Of a stretch of DNA of 64,000 nucleotides, positions 26,384 through 34,964 are shown one piece after another (positions within the stretch are counted from its first letter, which is position 1; every line of letters begins with the position of its first letter). Origin of the DNA: Polyangiaceae bacterium. Its GTDB lineage: Bacteria > Myxococcota_A > Polyangia > Polyangiales > Polyangiaceae. A program made the position numbers and the translations under genes. Below the pieces are notes generated by a model. It was not told the DNA's origin, did not search any database, and saw only the letters and a program-made list of their open reading frames with translations. The stretch is from the NCBI GenBank assembly GCA_016719945.1, contig JADJYE010000015.1:1-64000 (forward strand), written 5' to 3'.

Positions 26384-27322
26384 ATGACCGGCGCGCCTCG
26401 AGTTCGTCGCTCCCTCTACGACGCGCTGGTCGAGAACGCCGGCCTGAAGCTGGTGAGCCTGCTGTGCGCGCTGGGCTTCTTCGTGTTCATCCGCGGCGCC
26501 GAGCGCGCGGAGATGCGCTTCGAGGTCGGCATCGCCCACACCGTGCCGCCCGAGACGGCCCACCGCATCCTGGTGAAGGAGCCGCCGACAGGGATCAGCG
26601 TCACGCTCCGCGGTCCTCGTACCCAGCTCGAGGCGCTCCCGCGCAACCTCGACACCATCACCCTCGACCTGTCCACGGGGCACGAGTCGGTGATCGAGCT
26701 GACCCCGAACATGATCCCCAACTTGCCGCGAGGGGTGGAGGTCGTTTAGCTCTTCCCCGCTCGCATCGACGTCCGCTGGGACGACATCGTCTCGCGTGCG
26801 ATCCCCGTGCAGGTGACGACGACCAACGCCCCCACGAAGGGCCATCGGCAGAAGGGCGAGCTGACCATCGATCCGCCGACGGTGACGGCTACGGGCCCGC
26901 GCACGATCGTGGAGCTCATGCAGTTCGCGCGGGCGGGGTCCTTCGATCTGAGCGAGCTCGACGGCGACGACGAGCGGACCTTCACGCTCGATCTGCCGCC
27001 GCAGGGCGTCGAGTTCAACACGCGGAGCGTGTCGGTGACCGCGGTGATCATCCGCGAAGAGCGGAGCGTGCCCTTCAAGGCGGTGCGCGTCGAGGTCGTC
27101 GGGGCGCCCAAGGCCACGACCCGCCCGGAGACCGTCGCCGTCAAGGTGAGCGGGTTTCCCGACGACGTCGCCGCGGTCGAGGCGAGCCAGATCGTGCCGC
27201 GCGTCGAGCTGCCCGCGGACATCGACTACACCAAGCCGGGCAGCATGATGGCGAAGGTCATCCTCGACATCCCCAACGTCACCGCAGACGTCGAGCCCAA
27301 GGAGGTCCTCGTCAAATGGTGA
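26384..27322 (+). pseudogene. YbbR/CdaR-like CdaA regulator interrupted by an in-frame TAG
   Basis: 312 codons if the TAG at 26747-26749 is read through. A short N-terminus, one membrane helix (KLVSLLCALGFFVFIRGAE) and repeated YbbR domains (PTGISVTLRGPRTQLEAL; GELTIDPPTVTATGPRTIVE; PETVAVKVSGFPDDV) match the extracytoplasmic regulator of CdaA. The frame is unchanged across the TAG: VEVV, stop, LFPARIDVRWDD. Homologous sequence therefore continues directly, pointing to a nonsense mutation or sequence error. GAGG precedes the ATG. Confidence 0.82.
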
Positions 27323-28017
27323 GGCGTCGAGCGTGGCTCGCCGGCGTCGGGGCCGCGTGCGCGGGCTGGCCGCTCGAAGCGCTGGCGGAGGGCGCGCCGG
27401 TGGTGCTCGATCGCGTCGTCGCTCGCTGGCGGACGGTGGACGACGACAGCCGCGGCAGCGGCCACCTCATCTTCGCGCGGGAGCTGGCGTTCCAGGCGAG
27501 GATCGAGGCGATGGCCCTCGGGGACGCCCCGACCGACAAGCTGGCGGATCGCCACATCCGGGCGGCGGTCGCGCGGCACGTGACAGAGTCGCTCCTCGAG
27601 GAGCTGCCGCTCGATCCTGTCCCGCGCCCGCAACAGGTGGCCGAACGCGCGACCAAGGCGCGCAAGGCGCTCGAGGCGCGAGTCGGGGGCGGGGGGCGGC
27701 TCGACGCTGCGCGCGAGAAGGAGCGCCTGCTCGTCGATGAGCTCGAGGCGATGCTGCGCCGGACAGCCCGCGCGAGCCTGTACCTCGATCGCATGGTCGC
27801 GCCGTTGCTCGACCCGTCCGACATCGAGCTGCGCGAGCTCCACGCCGCCGGCAAGACGCCCTTCACCAGCGAGCGGTTCGTCGACGCGGTCGACAAGCTT
27901 CGCCGGTGGGTCTTGTCTCAGCGCATGGCGGCCGCGGTCGACGAGTTCTGGCAGAACGCGCGCTCGCGCATCGTCATCACCTGGGTGAAGACGAAGAGCG
28001 GGCCGTCCACGGGCTAG
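27316..28017 (+). CDS. Hypothetical exported helical protein in the cdaA operon
   Basis: 233 aa, starting at an ATG that overlaps the YbbR stop. It has a signal-peptide-like N-terminus (AWLAGVGAACAGWPLEALAE), then a largely helical protein with a segment beginning VVLDRVVARWRTVDDDS. Two helical repeats (ARELAFQARIEAMAL, AARHVTESLLEELPL) recall SurA/PpiD-type chaperone N-domains, but no PPIase domain is present. The C-terminus carries YLDRMVAPLLDPSDIELREL. Possibly a periplasmic chaperone-like partner; weakly supported. Confidence 0.7.
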   Translation: MVRRRAWLAGVGAACAGWPLEALAEGAPVVLDRVVARWRTVDDDSRGSGHLIFARELAFQARIEAMALGDAPTDKLADRHIRAAVARHVTESLLEELPLDPVPRPQQVAERATKARKALEARVGGGGRLDAAREKERLLVDELEAMLRRTARASLYLDRMVAPLLDPSDIELRELHAAGKTPFTSERFVDAVDKLRRWVLSQRMAAAVDEFWQNARSRIVITWVKTKSGPSTG

Positions 28018-29054
28018 CCCGCGTCGCCCTTCGACGTCGCGGGAACCTCTTGCGAGCTCGGGACCTTGTCGTCGGCGCCAAGGTCGTGGGCTCCAGGCTC
28101 CTGGTCGGCATGCTCCGCGCCGGCGTGCTCGGCGCCGGCATGGTGCGCGTCGCCGAAGTGGTGCGCGAACGACCGCGTCGCGCGGCGCGCCCGGATGAAC
28201 TCGGCGAACGCGACGAGCGTGTCGAGGTCGCGCGGGCCGAGCGAGTCGGCGATCTCACGTAGCGACTTGCGCAGGCTCTCCGCGTTGCGCCCGCGGCGGT
28301 CGGCGCGTGGCTCGGCCACGGCGGGAGCGGCGCCTGCCTCCACAGGGGCGGCGGCGTCGGGCCGGGGGGCATCGGCGGGCCACGACGGGCGAGCGACCGG
28401 CGCGAGCGCGTGCGCAGACAGCCAGGCTTCCATGAAGATGCGAAGCCGCTCCGAGCGGAACGTGAACCAGCGCTCGCGCTCGGGGCCGTAGGCCATCAGC
28501 ACGTCCTTGAAGCGGCGGAACGCGCCCTTGCCGTCGATCGCCTGCGTGAGCTTGTGCTGCAGATCGGGGTCGTCGACCATCGGGATGTACCGCTCCATCC
28601 AGCGGTACTGCTCGCGCGAGCTGACGGGGTCGATGCGCAGATAGTTCGAGTCGGCGGCGATGCGCGCGTGCATCTGGGGGTCGGCGACGCCGTCGACGAT
28701 GCGCAGCACGTCGCCCGTCACCAGGTGCAGGTACGAGTGCACCTCGGGCGCGTTGTTCTCGAACGCGTCCTCCAGGGCCTCCCAGTCGACCGGGACATCG
28801 CGGACAGGCCCAGGCGGGGGCTCCGCGGCTCGATCGGCGACGCGCTCCGAGGAGGGGCGGTCGGCGGGTCCGTGCGAGGAGGGGCGGTCGTGGTTTGGCA
28901 TCGCGTCCTCGGTCGCGTCGGACGAGCCCGCGTCCTTTCGGGCGATGCGACGGAGCGGGGGCATGGCGGGGTCGGTCACAGGCTCGACTTCCACGATACG
29001 GCGTCCTCGTTCGAGGCGCACCAGATTGGCTGCAGCGGACGTTCCTGGATTCAT
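28014..29054 (-). CDS. UPF0158 family protein
   Basis: 346 aa. The central part from VPVDWEALEDAFENNAPEV through RIDPVSSREQYRWMERYI, AIDGKGAFRRFKDVL and RWFTFRSERL matches UPF0158, a small cytoplasmic family of unknown function. The N-terminal 90 residues (charged, RPSSHGPADRPSS) and the C-terminal 120 residues (with DAHHAGAEHAGAEHADQE) are low-complexity additions. The ATG at 29054 was preferred over one 81 codons upstream. It overlaps the convergent gene by 4 bp. Confidence 0.83.
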   Translation of the reverse strand: MNPGTSAAANLVRLERGRRIVEVEPVTDPAMPPLRRIARKDAGSSDATEDAMPNHDRPSSHGPADRPSSERVADRAAEPPPGPVRDVPVDWEALEDAFENNAPEVHSYLHLVTGDVLRIVDGVADPQMHARIAADSNYLRIDPVSSREQYRWMERYIPMVDDPDLQHKLTQAIDGKGAFRRFKDVLMAYGPERERWFTFRSERLRIFMEAWLSAHALAPVARPSWPADAPRPDAAAPVEAGAAPAVAEPRADRRGRNAESLRKSLREIADSLGPRDLDTLVAFAEFIRARRATRSFAHHFGDAHHAGAEHAGAEHADQEPGAHDLGADDKVPSSQEVPATSKGDAG

Positions 29055-29157
29055 ACCACGGTTTCCTTCTTGCTCGGTCGGGACAACCGCCCCTGTCTGC
29101 GGTTCATTCCTGACGTCGCGCGGGAAACTCGGGGTCAGCCGCCTGCGTCGCGCGCCC

Positions 29158-30663
29158 TCACACGTTCGTCTCGGGCGGAAGCGTCGCCAGGCGGACCGCG
29201 TGGGACCAGCGATCGAGGTGGGATTGGCGGGCGGCCGCGGGGAGAGAAGGCTGAAACGTGCGCTCCGGCCTCGACATGCGCGAAGCGCTGCCCACATCGG
29301 CGAAGAGCCCGCAGCCGACGCCGGCCAGCATGGCCGCCCCGCGGGCGGTCGACTCGAGCTCGCGAGGGCGCTCGATGGTGATCCCGGCGACCTCCGCCTG
29401 GAACTGCATCAAGAGATCGTTGGCGGCGGCGCCACCGTCGACCCGCATGCGCGCGAGCGGCGCCCCGAGATCACCGCTCATGGCGCGGAGCAGATCCGCG
29501 ACCTGAAACGCGATGCCCTCGAGCACCGCTCGGGCCAGGTGGCCGCGCTGGGTCCCTCGGGTGATCCCTGTGAACAGACCGCGCGCGTGGGGATCCCAGT
29601 GAGGGGCCCCGAGGCCCGAGAGCGCCGGAACGAACACGACGCCTTCGCTCGACTCGACCGAGCGTGCGAGCGCCTCGACGTCAGCCGAGCGCTCGATGAT
29701 GCCGAGCCCGTCCCTCAGCCATTGCACCGCGGCGCCCGCGATGAACGCGCTGCCCTCGAGCGCGTAGACGGTGTCGCCCTTCACGCGCCAGGCAGCGGTC
29801 GACAACAGGCCTGCCTGGCTCGCGCGCGGCGTGCCGCCCACGTTCGTCAGCGCGAAGGCCCCCGTGCCGTAGGTACATTTGGTGTCGCCGACGGCGAAGC
29901 AGGCCTGCCCGAAGAGCGCCGCTTGCTGATCGCCCGCGATGCCCGTGATCGGCAGGCCGTCCGGGAGCCCGGGGAACCCCTTCACGACCGCGATCTCGGC
30001 GGCCGAAGGGACGATCTCGGGCAGCACGGCGCGAGGCACGTCGAGCATCGCCAGCATGTCGCCGTCCCAGGCGCACGAGGCGAGGTCCATCAGCAGCGTG
30101 CGCGAGGCGTTGGTCACGTCGGTGACGTGCGCGCGGCCGCCCGACAGTCGATGGACCAAGAAGGTGTCGATCGTGCCGAACGCGAGCTCACCTCGGCGCG
30201 CCCGCTCTCGCGCCCCGGACACCTCGCTCAACATCCACGCGAGCTTCGTGCCGCTGAAATACGGATCGAGCACGAGGCCGGTCGTCGCCCGGACCTTCGC
30301 CTCGGCGCCTTCGCGCTTGAGGCGCTCGCAGGCCGGCGCCGTCCGGCGATCTTGCCAGACGATCGCGCGGTGGACCGGCTCGCCCGAGCTCCGGTCCCAG
30401 AGCAGGGTCGTCTCGCGCTGGTTGGTGATGCCGATCGCGGCGAGCCGGCGCGCGTCGACGCCGGGCGAGGCGAGCACCCGCGCGACGGCGCCCTCGACGC
30501 TCCGCCAGATCTCCTCGGGGTCGTGCTCGACCCACCCGGGCTGCGGGTAGTGCTGCTGAAACTCCTCGGTGTGGCGGGCGAGGGTCGCGCCCTCCGTATC
30601 CATCACCAGGACGGTCGTCCCGGTCGTGCCCTGATCGATCGCGAGGAGGTGATCGGCGGCCAT
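29158..30663 (-). CDS. glpK: Glycerol kinase
   Basis: 501 aa, the normal length. FGGY-kinase motifs: LLAIDQGTTGTTVLVMD, ITNQRETTLLWDRSSG, VWQDRRTAPACE, FSGTKLAWML, GTIDTFLVHRLSGG, GIAGDQQAALFGQ, CTYGTGAFALTNVG, GLGAPHWDPHARG, and MRVDGGAAANDLLMQ. Phosphorylates glycerol to glycerol-3-phosphate in the cytoplasm. No glpF or glpD is adjacent; it is followed by nothing co-directional within 100 bp and preceded (22 bp) by the MCP gene on the same strand. Confidence 0.96.
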   Translation of the reverse strand: MAADHLLAIDQGTTGTTVLVMDTEGATLARHTEEFQQHYPQPGWVEHDPEEIWRSVEGAVARVLASPGVDARRLAAIGITNQRETTLLWDRSSGEPVHRAIVWQDRRTAPACERLKREGAEAKVRATTGLVLDPYFSGTKLAWMLSEVSGARERARRGELAFGTIDTFLVHRLSGGRAHVTDVTNASRTLLMDLASCAWDGDMLAMLDVPRAVLPEIVPSAAEIAVVKGFPGLPDGLPITGIAGDQQAALFGQACFAVGDTKCTYGTGAFALTNVGGTPRASQAGLLSTAAWRVKGDTVYALEGSAFIAGAAVQWLRDGLGIIERSADVEALARSVESSEGVVFVPALSGLGAPHWDPHARGLFTGITRGTQRGHLARAVLEGIAFQVADLLRAMSGDLGAPLARMRVDGGAAANDLLMQFQAEVAGITIERPRELESTARGAAMLAGVGCGLFADVGSASRMSRPERTFQPSLPAAARQSHLDRWSHAVRLATLPPETNV

Positions 30664-30685
30664 GGTGGACCTCGAGGGTGGGTGG

Positions 30686-32425
30686 TCAGCCGTCCCGGCC
30701 AGGGCCGAAGCCCCGCTCGAGGCGGCTGTAGCTCGCGCGGACCGCCTTGAGCTGCTCGCCCTGGGCGCGGGCCAGATCATCGACGTTGCGCGCGAGGTCG
30801 ACGAGCAGCTCGCCGCTGCGGCGCTGCGAGCGCTGCGAGGCGTTGAGCGTGTTGACCATCGCGGAGATCTGCTCGATCGAGGCGGTGATCTGGCGGCCGC
30901 CGCGCGCTTGCTCCTGGCTCGAGCGCTCGACGTGCTGCGTGATCATCCGCATCTTCTCGGCGCTCTTCATGATCTGATCGGAGCCGCGGGCCTGCTGGGC
31001 GGTCGCGGCGGCGATCTGCTGGACGGTCTCGGCGATGCGCCCGATCGCGTCGGTGACCTGCTTGGACCCCTTGGCCTGCTCGACGGTCGCGCGAGCGATC
31101 GCGCGGACCATCGCGGTCGACTTCTGGGAGCTCTCGAGGATCTTCTTGAGGGCGCGCTCGGCCTCGTTGGAGACCTCGACGCCGCGCGAGACGTTCTGCG
31201 CGCCGCGCTCGACGGCCGTGATGGCGTTGCGCGACTCGGCCTGGATCGTCTTGATCAGCTCGGCGATCTCCTTGGTGCTGCCGCCGGCGCGCTCGGCGAG
31301 ATCTTTGATCTCGTCGGCGACGACCGCGAAGCCCTTGCCGTGCTCACCGGCCTGAGCCGCGATGATGGCGGCGTTCAGCGCGAGCAGGTTGGTCTGCTCG
31401 GCGACGTCGTCGATGACCGCGAGGATCTGCCCGATCGCGTCGATGCGTGTGCCGAGGTTGGAGATGACGGCGACGGCCTCGTGGCTCGAGTCGCGGATGC
31501 GGTTGATCTCGCCGATCGTCTTGAGGATGGCCTCCGCGCCGCGCTCGGCGTCGAGGGCGACCTCCTCGGAGAGGCGGGCGGTCTCGTTCGCGTTCGACTG
31601 GACCTGATCGATGGAGACGTCCATCTCGTTCATCGAGGAGCTCGTCTCCTCGGCCGTGAGGGACAGGGCGTCGATGTTGCGCGCGACCTCGCGGACCGAA
31701 TACGCCATCTCCTCGATCGAGGTGGCCGTCTCACGCACGCTCGCGGCGAGCTCGGCGACGCTCTGAGCGACCTCCTCGTTCGTGGTGGTCATCTCGAGGA
31801 TGCTGGAGCTCGACTCCTCCGCGCTGGTCGCCAGGGTCTCGATCGACTGGTAGACCTCGACGAGCGCCTGGTTCACGCCACGGACGTGGCCGGCCAGGTC
31901 GGTCGAGACCTTCGACAGGCCAGGATGGCCAGCCTCGAAGGTGGACACCGAGTCACGAAGCTCGACGAGCGGCTCGCGCAGCTCGCCCAGCTTGGCGCCG
32001 CCCTCCTTGGCGCGCTTCGCCTCGTCGCGCGCAGCGTCGAGCTCGCGCTTGAGCTTGTCGAGCTCGCCCTCGATCTCACGGCGGACCTTCGCGGCCTCTT
32101 CCTCGGCCTCTCGCTTGGCGCGCGCCAGGTCGTCGCGCTCCTCGGTCATCTGACCGAGGTCGCCGAACGCGCTCGCGAGCTCGGGCGGGGCGTCCTGAGG
32201 GGCGCGCGGCAAGGAGCCCCGCCGCGCGTCCGCGATGGCGGAGAGCAGCGCCTTCGCGCTGCCATCTCCGCCCTTGGACGACTCCATGAAGACGATGGCG
32301 ACCGCGAGCACTCCGTATGCGAAGAAGATGGTCGAGACGTGCTCGGGCACCTGCTTCGCGAGCACGCCACAAACCATCGCCGCGGCGACCAAGACGGCGA
32401 GCGGCCACACGAGACGTGAGGGCAT
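30686..32425 (-). CDS. Methyl-accepting chemotaxis protein
   Basis: 579 aa. Two N-terminal membrane helices with almost no periplasmic loop (VWPLAVLVAAAMVCGVLA, STIFFAYGVLAVAIVF), so it probably senses the membrane or cytoplasm. A coiled-coil region follows (EEEAAKVRREIEGELDKLKR), then the long antiparallel signalling helices with the hairpin tip QTNLLALNAAIIAAQAGEHG and GKGFAVVADEIKDLAERA. The tip has Ile where Glu is usual (AAIEAA). No HAMP domain is clear. 22 bp upstream of glpK on the same strand. Confidence 0.9.
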   Translation of the reverse strand: MPSRLVWPLAVLVAAAMVCGVLAKQVPEHVSTIFFAYGVLAVAIVFMESSKGGDGSAKALLSAIADARRGSLPRAPQDAPPELASAFGDLGQMTEERDDLARAKREAEEEAAKVRREIEGELDKLKRELDAARDEAKRAKEGGAKLGELREPLVELRDSVSTFEAGHPGLSKVSTDLAGHVRGVNQALVEVYQSIETLATSAEESSSSILEMTTTNEEVAQSVAELAASVRETATSIEEMAYSVREVARNIDALSLTAEETSSSMNEMDVSIDQVQSNANETARLSEEVALDAERGAEAILKTIGEINRIRDSSHEAVAVISNLGTRIDAIGQILAVIDDVAEQTNLLALNAAIIAAQAGEHGKGFAVVADEIKDLAERAGGSTKEIAELIKTIQAESRNAITAVERGAQNVSRGVEVSNEAERALKKILESSQKSTAMVRAIARATVEQAKGSKQVTDAIGRIAETVQQIAAATAQQARGSDQIMKSAEKMRMITQHVERSSQEQARGGRQITASIEQISAMVNTLNASQRSQRRSGELLVDLARNVDDLARAQGEQLKAVRASYSRLERGFGPGRDG

Positions 32426-32480
32426 CCGGCCGCGAGACTAGTTGTGGGCGGTGCCCGGGGGCAAGCCGCTGTCGCCCGGG

Positions 32481-32621
32481 TCAGCGCGGAGATGCGCCGT
32501 GAGGTTGGTCGTAGACCTGGTAGTCCGTGTAGTCGTAGTTCGGTTGCGCGCCGTTCGAGACCTTCAGCGTGCAACCGGAGAGCAATGAGAACAGAGCCAT
32601 GATGGCGATCCAGCGTGCCAT
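32481..32621 (-). CDS. Small lipoprotein (46 aa)
   Basis: 46 aa with a signal ending in the lipobox LLSGC after MARWIAIMALFSLLSG, then a Tyr/Asp-rich tail (PNYDYTDYQVYDQ). Start chosen at the ATG directly before the hydrophobic segment; the longer frame upstream has no support. Function unknown. Confidence 0.6.
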   Translation of the reverse strand: MARWIAIMALFSLLSGCTLKVSNGAQPNYDYTDYQVYDQPHGASPR

Positions 32622-32905
32622 GGTGCACCTCGCAGGAGCGGTGGGCTGGCGGGAGCTCACGAGGGAGCTCACCGAAGCACCTCTATGGACGGCCGGAGGC
32701 GCCAAACCCTACAGCGAGCTCCGGACTTTCTTGGGTGCCCGGGGCGTTTTTGCCCGAAGGAAGGGGGGCCGGGGCCCCGCCCTAGGCCGTCTTCCTGGGC
32801 TTCTTGGGAGGAACGCTGCTTCGAGGTGTTCCGTTTCGTGGCGGCTCGTCTAGACTCCGCTCACGTCGGAGGGTCGAGCCTCTGCCGATTCTTCAAGGAG
32901 CTACC
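32622..32905. other. Intergenic region without a supported gene (divergent)
   Basis: 284 bp between the divergent small lipoprotein and the cytochrome-like gene. Contains GC-rich blocks (GGGGCCGGGGCCCC) but no convincing ORF; AAGGAG at the right end is the ribosome-binding site of the gene at 32906. Confidence 0.5.
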
Positions 32906-33313
32906 ATGACAACGTGCGTTACCCCGCGCTCCAACTTCTCGGCGCGGGCTCGTATCTTGGCGCTCGTCGCCCTCTCGGCGACGGCCCTCGGCCTCACCAG
33001 CAACGTCGGCTGCGGCGACAGCGACGGCAGCGGCGGCGGCGCCGACTGCACCACGGTGAAGGGTTACAGCGAGCTTGGCGTCGCGTTCAGCAAGTGCACG
33101 AACTGCCACTCGTCCGAGCTGACGACACCCACCGAGCGCCAGTCGGCGACGGTCGGCTTCGACTACGACACCTACGCGCTGGCCGCTACCGACCCGGCTG
33201 CGCTCATCGAGCAGGTCGAGGACGACGAGATGCCCCCGAGCGGCAGCCCGACCCTCACCGAGACCGAAAAGACGGATCTGCTCACCTGGGCAGAGTGCGG
33301 AACGCCCGAGTGA
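32906..33313 (+). CDS. Small exported c-type cytochrome-like protein
   Basis: 135 aa with AAGGAG upstream of ATG 32906. The hydrophobic N-terminus (ILALVALSATALGLTSNVGC) is a lipoprotein-like signal; a single heme-binding CTNCH motif lies near residue 70, within a PPC-like cytochrome context ending in EDDEMPPSGSPTLTETEKTD and LLTWAECGTPE. The DEMPPSG and TDLLTWAECG pattern matches myxobacterial PSCyt/cytochrome-c-like surface proteins, placing it in the periplasm or outer surface, possibly in electron transfer. Confidence 0.83.
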   Translation: MTTCVTPRSNFSARARILALVALSATALGLTSNVGCGDSDGSGGGADCTTVKGYSELGVAFSKCTNCHSSELTTPTERQSATVGFDYDTYALAATDPAALIEQVEDDEMPPSGSPTLTETEKTDLLTWAECGTPE

Positions 33314-33327
33314 GGCGCCCTCGGGGC

Positions 33328-33350
33328 TGAGAGGCGGTCGCCGCCTCTCA
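33328..33350 (+). terminator. Intrinsic-terminator-like hairpin
   Basis: Perfect 10-bp stem (TGAGAGGCGG, loop TCG, CCGCCTCTCA) 15 bp after the cytochrome-like gene stop, followed by CCCTTCC rather than a clean U tract. Confidence 0.5.
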
Positions 33351-33399
33351 CCCTTCCGGCCGTCAGCACGACTCGTTGCGCTGCGTCGGATGTCGGTCT

Positions 33400-33533
33400 G
33401 GATACGGCGCTCCCAGCCCTCGGGCAGGGCTTGGAGACCCCGTGCGCCCGGCACGAATCCCGCCGGGGTCGCACATCGTTGCGCTTCGCTGCGGCTCGTT
33501 GTAGATCGCGCCCCCTGCCTTCGAGCGGGGCTT
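33400..33533 (+). repeat. Degraded upstream copy of the tRNA-Ser(GCT) repeat unit
   Basis: Holds a diverged element end (CCCGTGCGCCCGGCACGAATCCCGCC, split here as CCGTGCGCCC and GGCACGAATCCCGCC) followed by the unit spacer GTCGCACATCGTTGCGC, as in the following copies. No recognisable tRNA 5' half precedes it. Confidence 0.55.
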
Positions 33534-33686
33534 GAGAGGTGGCCGAGTGGCCTAAGGCACGTGCTTGCTAAGCACGCGTAGGGGAAACTCTACCGCGGGT
33601 TCACTCCGCGCCTTCGGCGCTCCGTAGGCCTCCGTGCACTCCGTCCAGCCAAGCTGGACTCCGTGCACTCCGGCACGAATCCCGCC
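33534..33686 (+). pseudogene. tRNA-Ser(GCT) copy A, interrupted in the T-loop
   Basis: Matches the intact tRNA-Ser(GCT) at 33979 through GCGGGTTC but lacks one G at the 5' end (TTGAGAGG instead of TTGGAGAGG). A 74-bp hairpin element (33603-33676) separates GGGTTC from GAATCCCGCC (33677-33686), after which the acceptor 3' strand is replaced by spacer. Confidence 0.83.
33603..33676 (+). repeat. T-loop-inserted hairpin element, copy 4 (74 bp)
   Basis: Starts ACTCCGCGCC and ends CTCCGGCAC. Contains GCGCC TTC GGCGC and the palindrome GTGCAC, TCC, GTCCAGC, loop CAA, GCTGGAC, TCC, GTGCAC. Same insertion site as the copies 31 kb away. Confidence 0.85.
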
Positions 33687-33755
33687 GGCGTCGCACATCG
33701 TTGCGCTTCGCTGCGGCTCGTTGTAGATCGCGTCCCCTGCCTTCGGGCGGGGCTT

Positions 33756-33909
33756 GGAGAGGTGGCCGAGTGGCCTAAGGCACGTGCTTGCTAAGCACGC
33801 GTAGGGGAAACTCTACCGCGGGTTCACTCCGCGCCTTCGGCGCTCCGTAGGCCTCCGTGCACTCCGTCCAGCCAAGCTGGACTCCGTGCACTCCGGCACG
33901 AATCCCGCC
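33756..33909 (+). pseudogene. tRNA-Ser(GCT) copy B, interrupted in the T-loop
   Basis: 5' part 33756-33825 identical to the intact tRNA at 33979; then a 74-bp element (33826-33899) and the T-stem remnant GAATCCCGCC, without the 3' acceptor strand. Offset to copies A and C is exactly 223 bp. Confidence 0.83.
33826..33899 (+). repeat. T-loop-inserted hairpin element, copy 5 (74 bp)
   Basis: Same sequence and structure as the copy at 33603, inserted at GGGTTC^GAATCCC of the second tRNA-Ser(GCT) copy. Confidence 0.85.
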
Positions 33910-33978
33910 AGCGTCGCACATCGTTGCGCTTCGCTGTGGCTCGTTGTAGATCGCGCTCCCTGCTTTCGGGCAGGGCTT

Positions 33979-34065
33979 GGAGAGGTGGCCGAGTGGCCTA
34001 AGGCACGTGCTTGCTAAGCACGCGTAGGGGAAACTCTACCGCGGGTTCGAATCCCGCCCTCTCCG
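33979..34065 (+). tRNA. tRNA-Ser (GCT anticodon)
   Basis: Intact 87-nt type II serine tRNA reading AGC/AGU. Acceptor GGAGAGG pairs with CCTCTCC, the anticodon stem-loop CGTGCTTGCTAAGCACG contains GCT, the variable arm is long, and the T-arm GCGGGTTCGAATCCCGC is unbroken. CCA is not encoded. Last and only complete unit of a 223-bp tandem array. Confidence 0.94.
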
Positions 34066-34071
34066 CTGAGT

Positions 34072-34539
34072 TCACTGGCAGACGTTCACGTAGTCGGCCA
34101 GCTCCCACGGCAGGCAGGTCTCGCTGAGACCACACTCGTCGGTGTCGTGGCAGAAGAAGATCGGCTCGGGCAATGAGGAGCAGTCCGACGCGGACTGGCA
34201 CTCGGCGATGAACGCGAAGCTGCCCCCGGGGGTTCCCGCGCAGCACACGCGGCCGTCATCACAGTCTTCGTTGCCGTCGCACTTGAGGATCGTTCGGCCG
34301 GCCTCGTCGACGCCGAAACCACAGGTTGAGTCGTCGGCTGCGCACTCCCCGAGGTTGCAGCAGAACGAGCACGTCTGATCCTCGCACTGGATGGAGACCC
34401 CTTCGGCTCCTCCCGCCCCCCCGCCGCCGACGGAGTCGTCGCCGCACGCTGCGAGAGCCACGCCGAGCAGCAGGCGCACAACCGTGGTCGCGCTCAGCCC
34501 ACGACCACCCTTCCTCTTCACACCGCAGCATCCGTGCAT
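34072..34539 (-). CDS. Cysteine-rich lipoprotein, hypothetical
   Basis: 155 aa. The chosen start (ATG 34539, MHGCCGVKRKGG) leads into a lipoprotein signal (VVRLLLGVALAACGDD), a Gly-rich linker, and about 110 residues with 15 or more cysteines in paired patterns (QTCSFCCNLGECAADDSTCG, CDGNEDCDDGRVCC, CQSASDCSSLPEPIFFCHD). Disulfide-rich surface proteins of this type are common in myxobacteria; no function is assigned. Ends 6 bp from the tRNA-Ser(GCT) on the opposite strand. Confidence 0.75.
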   Translation of the reverse strand: MHGCCGVKRKGGRGLSATTVVRLLLGVALAACGDDSVGGGGAGGAEGVSIQCEDQTCSFCCNLGECAADDSTCGFGVDEAGRTILKCDGNEDCDDGRVCCAGTPGGSFAFIAECQSASDCSSLPEPIFFCHDTDECGLSETCLPWELADYVNVCQ

Positions 34540-34964
34540 GGCTGGCGCCCCCCCCGTGATGCCCCGCATCGTCACCTGCAGGCCAACCGCGATCATGTGA
34601 AATATTCTGTAATGGCCGACGGAGATTTGCGGACCGACCATCACCACCGGCTCGAGAGGACATGGTCTCCTGGGCATCGTTCCACCCTGTGCTGGCTGGA
34701 TCGTGGCTGGTCAGGAACGGCACTTCACGCCGTCCGAAGGAACAACACCTGCGGCTCCCGCCGCTCCAACTCGACACGACGACGCCAAAGCTAGACGCCT
34801 TAGGGCCGCAACCTACGTCTCGTCGGGAGGGTAGACACCTGCGTTCTCATCGTTCTGCGCTCGTCCTGACCACGGCTCCGGCTTCCGCCCCATCGGCACG
34901 GCACTCAAGTTCCTCCACCGAGGCTCGGGAGCGGCAGCAACGACCGGGCGAGCGCTCATCGAGG
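34540..34964. other. Intergenic region bordering the defence island
   Basis: 425 bp between the divergent Cys-rich lipoprotein and the first island gene. Near 34597-34614 is a short AT-rich patch (GTGAAATATTCTGTAATGG) unusual for this GC level and a possible promoter. A frame open towards the island continues through here but lacks protein-like composition. Confidence 0.45.

Noticed and set aside
26747..26749. Pyrrolysine at the TAG of the YbbR gene
   Set aside because: No methylamine methyltransferase context or Pyl genes; YbbR proteins have no Pyl members.
33534..34065. CRISPR array
   Set aside because: Regular repeats, but units are 223 bp and consist of tRNA copies with a fixed insert; no short repeats with unique spacers and no cas genes.
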